Source: Bostrychus sinensis
Lineage: Eukaryota > Chordata > Actinopteri > Gobiiformes > Eleotridae
Length of the DNA stretch: 64,000 nt
Assembly (NCBI GenBank): GCA_020698575.1
Contig: CM036244.1
Location: forward strand, 30,292,034 to 30,356,033
Direction: 5' to 3'
Position numbers and translations under genes: made by a program. A model generated the notes under the pieces. The model ran no database searches. It was not told where the DNA came from and saw only the letters and a list, made by a program, of their open reading frames with translations. Of the stretch, positions 60,583-64,000 are shown one piece after another (the first letter of the stretch is position 1; each line of letters begins with the position of its first letter).

Positions 60583-60675
60583 AACTCCACACAGAAAGGT
60601 CCTGCCTGGTCTGGGAATCAAACCTGAGACCATCTTGGTGTGAGGCAACAGTGCTAACCATTATTCCACAGTGCT
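60583..60675 (-). mobile_element. SINE-like fish repeat, head fragment
   Basis: On the minus strand GTGGAATAATGGTTAGCACT continues GTTGCCTCACACCAAGATGG, then GGTTTGATTCCCAGACC (B-box-like), then CCTTTCTGTGTGGAGTTTAC. This is the same head as the repeat at 23336-23690, truncated. Confidence 0.75.
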
Positions 60676-61559
60676 TCTTTAAATATCCAGATGTGTAGCT
60701 CTCATATTACTTCATATGGACTGCCAACAGAGCCAGCTTTAATAAAAACACCAACACTTGTACTTTGAAAGGAGTCTGCTCTCAGATTCAGTTTTACCCT
60801 AGTGAAGAGTACAGTGTCAAGTTCCATCACTGTGTGAGGAACTGCTCTGCTGCATCGTCCTCAGTAGTCTGTTGGTTTAAAAAATAACCAGAGGTAACCT
60901 TACTTAGCTGGAGAACTATGCAGAACCCAAAGAAACAAACCTGATCATGCTGGTCACACACCCCTCCTTTCAGAAAGAAGGCTACTCGCACAGCATCAAA
61001 GCCAAAATGAAACAAAAAATCAGATTTTTTAAGAGGCTCTAAGACCTCTGCCTTGGTGTCTCACCACTATATGCTGCTCGACATGAACAGATTTTTTACA
61101 AAAGATTAAATACTATGTAACCTTATGAACTAGTAATGCTGTGTAACTGTGTAAAGTTATGCACTTACAAGCTACACAGCTACAATACAATGGCCACTGC
61201 ACAGAAGAGCAGTCATACCTCATTACATAAGGTACTGTCTCTCCAGCAGCTGGTCTTGTACTTAAGAAAAATGAACCTTAAATTCCCCCATAATTAATTA
61301 TTTGCAAAATATATGGGCTGTTCAGGTCTAGGCCTCTCTAATTGCACAGACAAATGAGCCAAATTTATTCATATTAAATGTGTTGTGTTGGCGCAGGTGG
61401 AGCTGGAGCCATATGGCAGTCAGTATGTGGTGACATCACGCACCCAGCCACAGTGGGCCACAGCTGCTGACGGAAGAATAGTTGTGTACTGATATCTGCT
61501 ACATAGGCACTGCAGATGTGTCAGACAGTGGTGACAATAAACTGTGTTATCATCAGGTA
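60676..61559. other. Non-coding DNA, nothing recognised
   Basis: No supported feature. Confidence 0.45.
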
Positions 61560-62260
61560 GGGTTTCAACCCTGGCTTAGGGGTCGCAACCAAGAAGGACA
61601 AACCAGACAGAAATAAGGTTTAACAAAATAATCTTTATTAAATAATTAGACCGAATTGGACCAAATTAAGATTAAAAGTCCAAATTAGGAGTAGAATGCC
61701 AAATTACAAAGAAAGTTTTATACAAAATATGTGATATATGTGTATATATGTATGTAATATGTTAAGTATTATCAGTAGTGTGGTGGTGTTGAATGTGAAT
61801 GAACAGTGTGAGTGTGCAGTACCGAGCAAAAGGTCTAACCAAACATAACTAAACTCAAAGGAGAACCAAGAACCAAACTGAACCAAACACCAAAGCAAAA
61901 GTGAATGAAGACAAACCAAACAAAAGACTGATGGCATGGTGCCAGAGGTGGAGGTGGTAGGGCTTCAGGCCAGCAGCAGTGAGGAGCACAGCTCGCCAAA
62001 AAAAAAGCTTAAATTTATGTGTCAACACATCCGCCAGCTCAACCACTTTAAGCGCTGTGGCTGGTTCACGTTTATTCAAATATGTGGCAATGCGCTGGGG
62101 AGTAGCAATTGTTCCAACATAATTAGCTCACAGAGGCTTTCAAAATCATTTACTTTAGCTGCAATGCACCAACGATTAAAATGGGAAAAAAGATCACAGA
62201 CAAATTCAACGTGTGTAGGCTACACCACAAGACTGAACTGGACTGTTAAACATGCATAGG
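61560..62260 (-). mobile_element. Decayed Ty3/gypsy-type retroelement remnant
   Basis: The core is a gag fragment (see 62005-62195). Downstream on the minus strand, at about 61640-61560, are AATAAAGATTATTTTGTTAA and TTGGTTGCGACCCCTAAGCC, which could be a polyadenylation signal and the end of a 3' LTR, but no partner LTR is visible. No protease, RT or integrase is present between them, so this would be a strongly deleted copy. The LTR part of the call is weak. Confidence 0.4.
62005..62195 (-). pseudogene. SCAN-like Gag fragment of a gypsy-type element, frameshifted
   Basis: On the minus strand the first block has FNRWC (62180-62166) and DFESLCELIMLEQ (62147-62109). After a frame change the next block has TYLNKREPATA and VELADVLTHKF (about 62077-62010). 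Spacing and wording match the helical SCAN-like segment found in Gag proteins of a fish Ty3/gypsy group. There the pattern is an R-W-C helix, then E-x-L-C-x-L-I-x-x-E-Q, then Y-L-x-x-x-x-x-x-x-A, then L-A-D-x-x-x-L-T-H-K. In a live element this region mediates Gag multimerisation. A frameshift near 62085 and missing flanks make it non-functional. Confidence 0.65.
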
Positions 62261-64000
62261 GCGAGCAAAGCCCCCCATAGAGCCTCTCCCTGACTGCCTA
62301 CCCAAATCTAGCTTAAGCCTAGCACTCAACCTGAGTCGTCTGGTGGTTCTGCGGTGGGTTTATTAAAGATTATTGAGACTTTGTTGTGAAGATGGTTGTT
62401 AAAATAAACTTTCAAATCATAGCACACAGATCTCTTTGGCAAAAGTATATTAGTCAAATTATTAAAATACCATTTCGAGCTGATACTGACAAACTATTGT
62501 GGTCTGCCATGGTTCTGTCCAGCACTTGTCCAGCACAAGAATCAAGTTACTTTCATCATAATTAAAAGTGCTATATTTAAAGCAAGTTTCAAATGTTTTC
62601 TACCCAGACAACAAGATGGATGATTACCTTTTACCAAAACTATCTTCTATTAACTATTTGATCCAGTCACAAAGGGTCACAAGTGAATGTAGTCACAAGC
62701 CCAGATAAATGGAGAGGGTTACATCTGGAATAAGCTACTTACTGCACTCTTGAAGGCAGTTGAGTTGCTCTGGTGACTCAAAGAGTATTGCTGTTGGTTT
62801 AGCTTTCTCCTAAATGCCACGTACAACTAGTGTTTGTTCTTCATTACCTGCACCTATCATAAAGAAGACTATTTCTGGATAAATTCATTTTACCAGCTGT
62901 AGTTGGTGTTATATTTATATTATTGTTTAGTGTTCACATGATGAGTGTCCAGTGAGCGCTGCCTCAGAGCTGACTCACTCCACCAGACCAACATCAGGTA
63001 GATTTGAAAGATGAGTGTGGGGCGACCGGTGCAGCTCACACAAGGCTCTCCTGACCCCAGTGTTGGCTGAGTTTCACAAGCCCTTAATCTGCCCAGGACT
63101 GGATTAAAAACTCTCACTAAGGCTGCAATATGTGCTGTCAAATAACACCGCTGTTCAGACTTTGAACTCTGGCTGGCTTTACTGTCTTCACTTGTAGGCT
63201 TTTGACGCCATGAGCTAAGGTTGGAAGAGGAAAGGCCATGGCACCTGTCTGCAGCTTTCTGCATTACATCAGCATTGATTTTTAGTAATGAACTGAGTTT
63301 AGCTCATCACAGTTTGTGTTAGAACAGCAAAGCTTGATTTATGTCAGTCATATTATCACCTACAGTTTTATGAATACTCTGGTTACCTTTCTCAACTTTG
63401 TAAATGTGATGTTTTGATTCAGTTGGTGACCCTAATGTGAGACCAGTCCACAAACTCATACTCGTGGTTAGATCCCCTCATATCATTCTCATGTTATGTT
63501 CAGGTGCCTCGAGTAAGGTAGCACTTTATGTACCAATGCAGTAATAGTTGCAAATAGGTATTACTATAAAACTAGTAGTGACTAATATATCTTGATAACA
63601 GTATTAACTGTTTTAATCATATTTATATCATAACAAGCAAAAAATTACAATTATCTTAAAGTATTAAAAAAAGTAAAAAGTTTAAATTAGTAACTGAATC
63701 TTTTTTTTATAGCAAATGCTATGAAAATGATTGGTGAATTCTCTAATTTGTCTCGAAACGCGGTGGTACTTTGAAGGTAATGACCATGTTAGAATATAGG
63801 TCATTATACCAAGCTGCATTATAATATAAGAGTTAAATATGACTTGTAATAAAAATGGTATGTAGGTATTTCTGGACTGCCCTGGCCTTCTTCAAGCCTC
63901 TCAAAGAAGAAATACCCTGAAAACCCTCAGCTGCACTTTTAACTCTGTGTATAGCATCACTTTGTCCTCAGAAGTTTATAGTCAGCAGTGTTATCACTGG
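62261..64000. other. Non-coding DNA, nothing recognised
   Basis: The longest open frame (minus strand 63264-62920) has no domain I recognise. No element ends are visible before the window stops. Confidence 0.45.

Noticed and set aside
1..64000. CRISPR array, bacterial operon, rRNA or phage features
   Set aside because: No regularly spaced repeats, ribosome-binding-site/ORF arrays or rRNA-like blocks; all signals are those of a fish genome.

Overview
This window looks like vertebrate, almost certainly teleost fish, nuclear DNA. It is AT-rich, with no bacterial-style operons and no long uninterrupted reading frames. Its recognisable content is a typical fish repeat spectrum: Tc1-like transposons, several hAT deletion derivatives, L2/CR1-like and RTE/Rex3-like LINE remnants, tRNA-derived SINEs, and a small Ty3/gypsy gag remnant. 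I found no host protein-coding exon that I can defend. The window reads as an intergenic region or the inside of a very large intron, so the annotation is mainly one of mobile-element fossils. No strain- or species-level call is possible from this sequence.

Layout. 1-12 kb: mostly unique DNA with one foldback MITE (1523-1809), a 5'-truncated L2-like LINE (3236-3975), tRNA-type SINE pieces (6180, 6945, 8350) and a dispersed repeat with a tRNA-like segment (9285). 12-16.3 kb: an internally deleted Tc1 element (12075-12550), a hAT derivative carrying a 52-bp near-identical piece of that Tc1 (12951-13688), a second copy of the 9.3-kb repeat (13925), and a hAT derivative with matching 8-bp target duplications (15698-16272). 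20-25 kb: RTE-like LINE end, SINE-like repeats, a LINE 3' UTR and a second deleted Tc1. 25.5-27.8 kb: a PIF/Harbinger-like element whose right end appears to be interrupted by a hAT derivative. 31-36.8 kb: a 1.4-kb DNA element with a SINE-like repeat nested in it, a 56-bp near-perfect palindrome, and a clean hAT derivative (36053-36775). 37-41 kb: a third Tc1 derivative, a pentanucleotide microsatellite and two tandem copies of a fish repeat. 44.5-48.3 kb: LINE cluster, including one LINE inserted inside another. 49.8-51.4 kb: a nearly full-length but frameshifted Tc1-like transposon with IR/DR ends, abutted by a fourth deleted Tc1 end. 52.7-54 kb: another hAT derivative. 55.9-56.9 kb: (TA)n, then the 5' part of a LINE with a tRNA-like leader, then a hAT transposase C-terminus. 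61.5-62.3 kb: a decayed gypsy-type gag with SCAN-like features.

None of these elements looks competent. Every coding remnant has a frameshift, a truncation or a lost catalytic residue. The most useful outcomes are the insertion-order information (nested elements, target duplications), a family of four Tc1 deletion derivatives that appear to share a deletion junction, and a few structured or CpG-rich stretches that repeats do not explain. I did not find a convincing new biological system. Candidate conserved non-coding stretches are offered only as inference, because conservation cannot be seen in one sequence.
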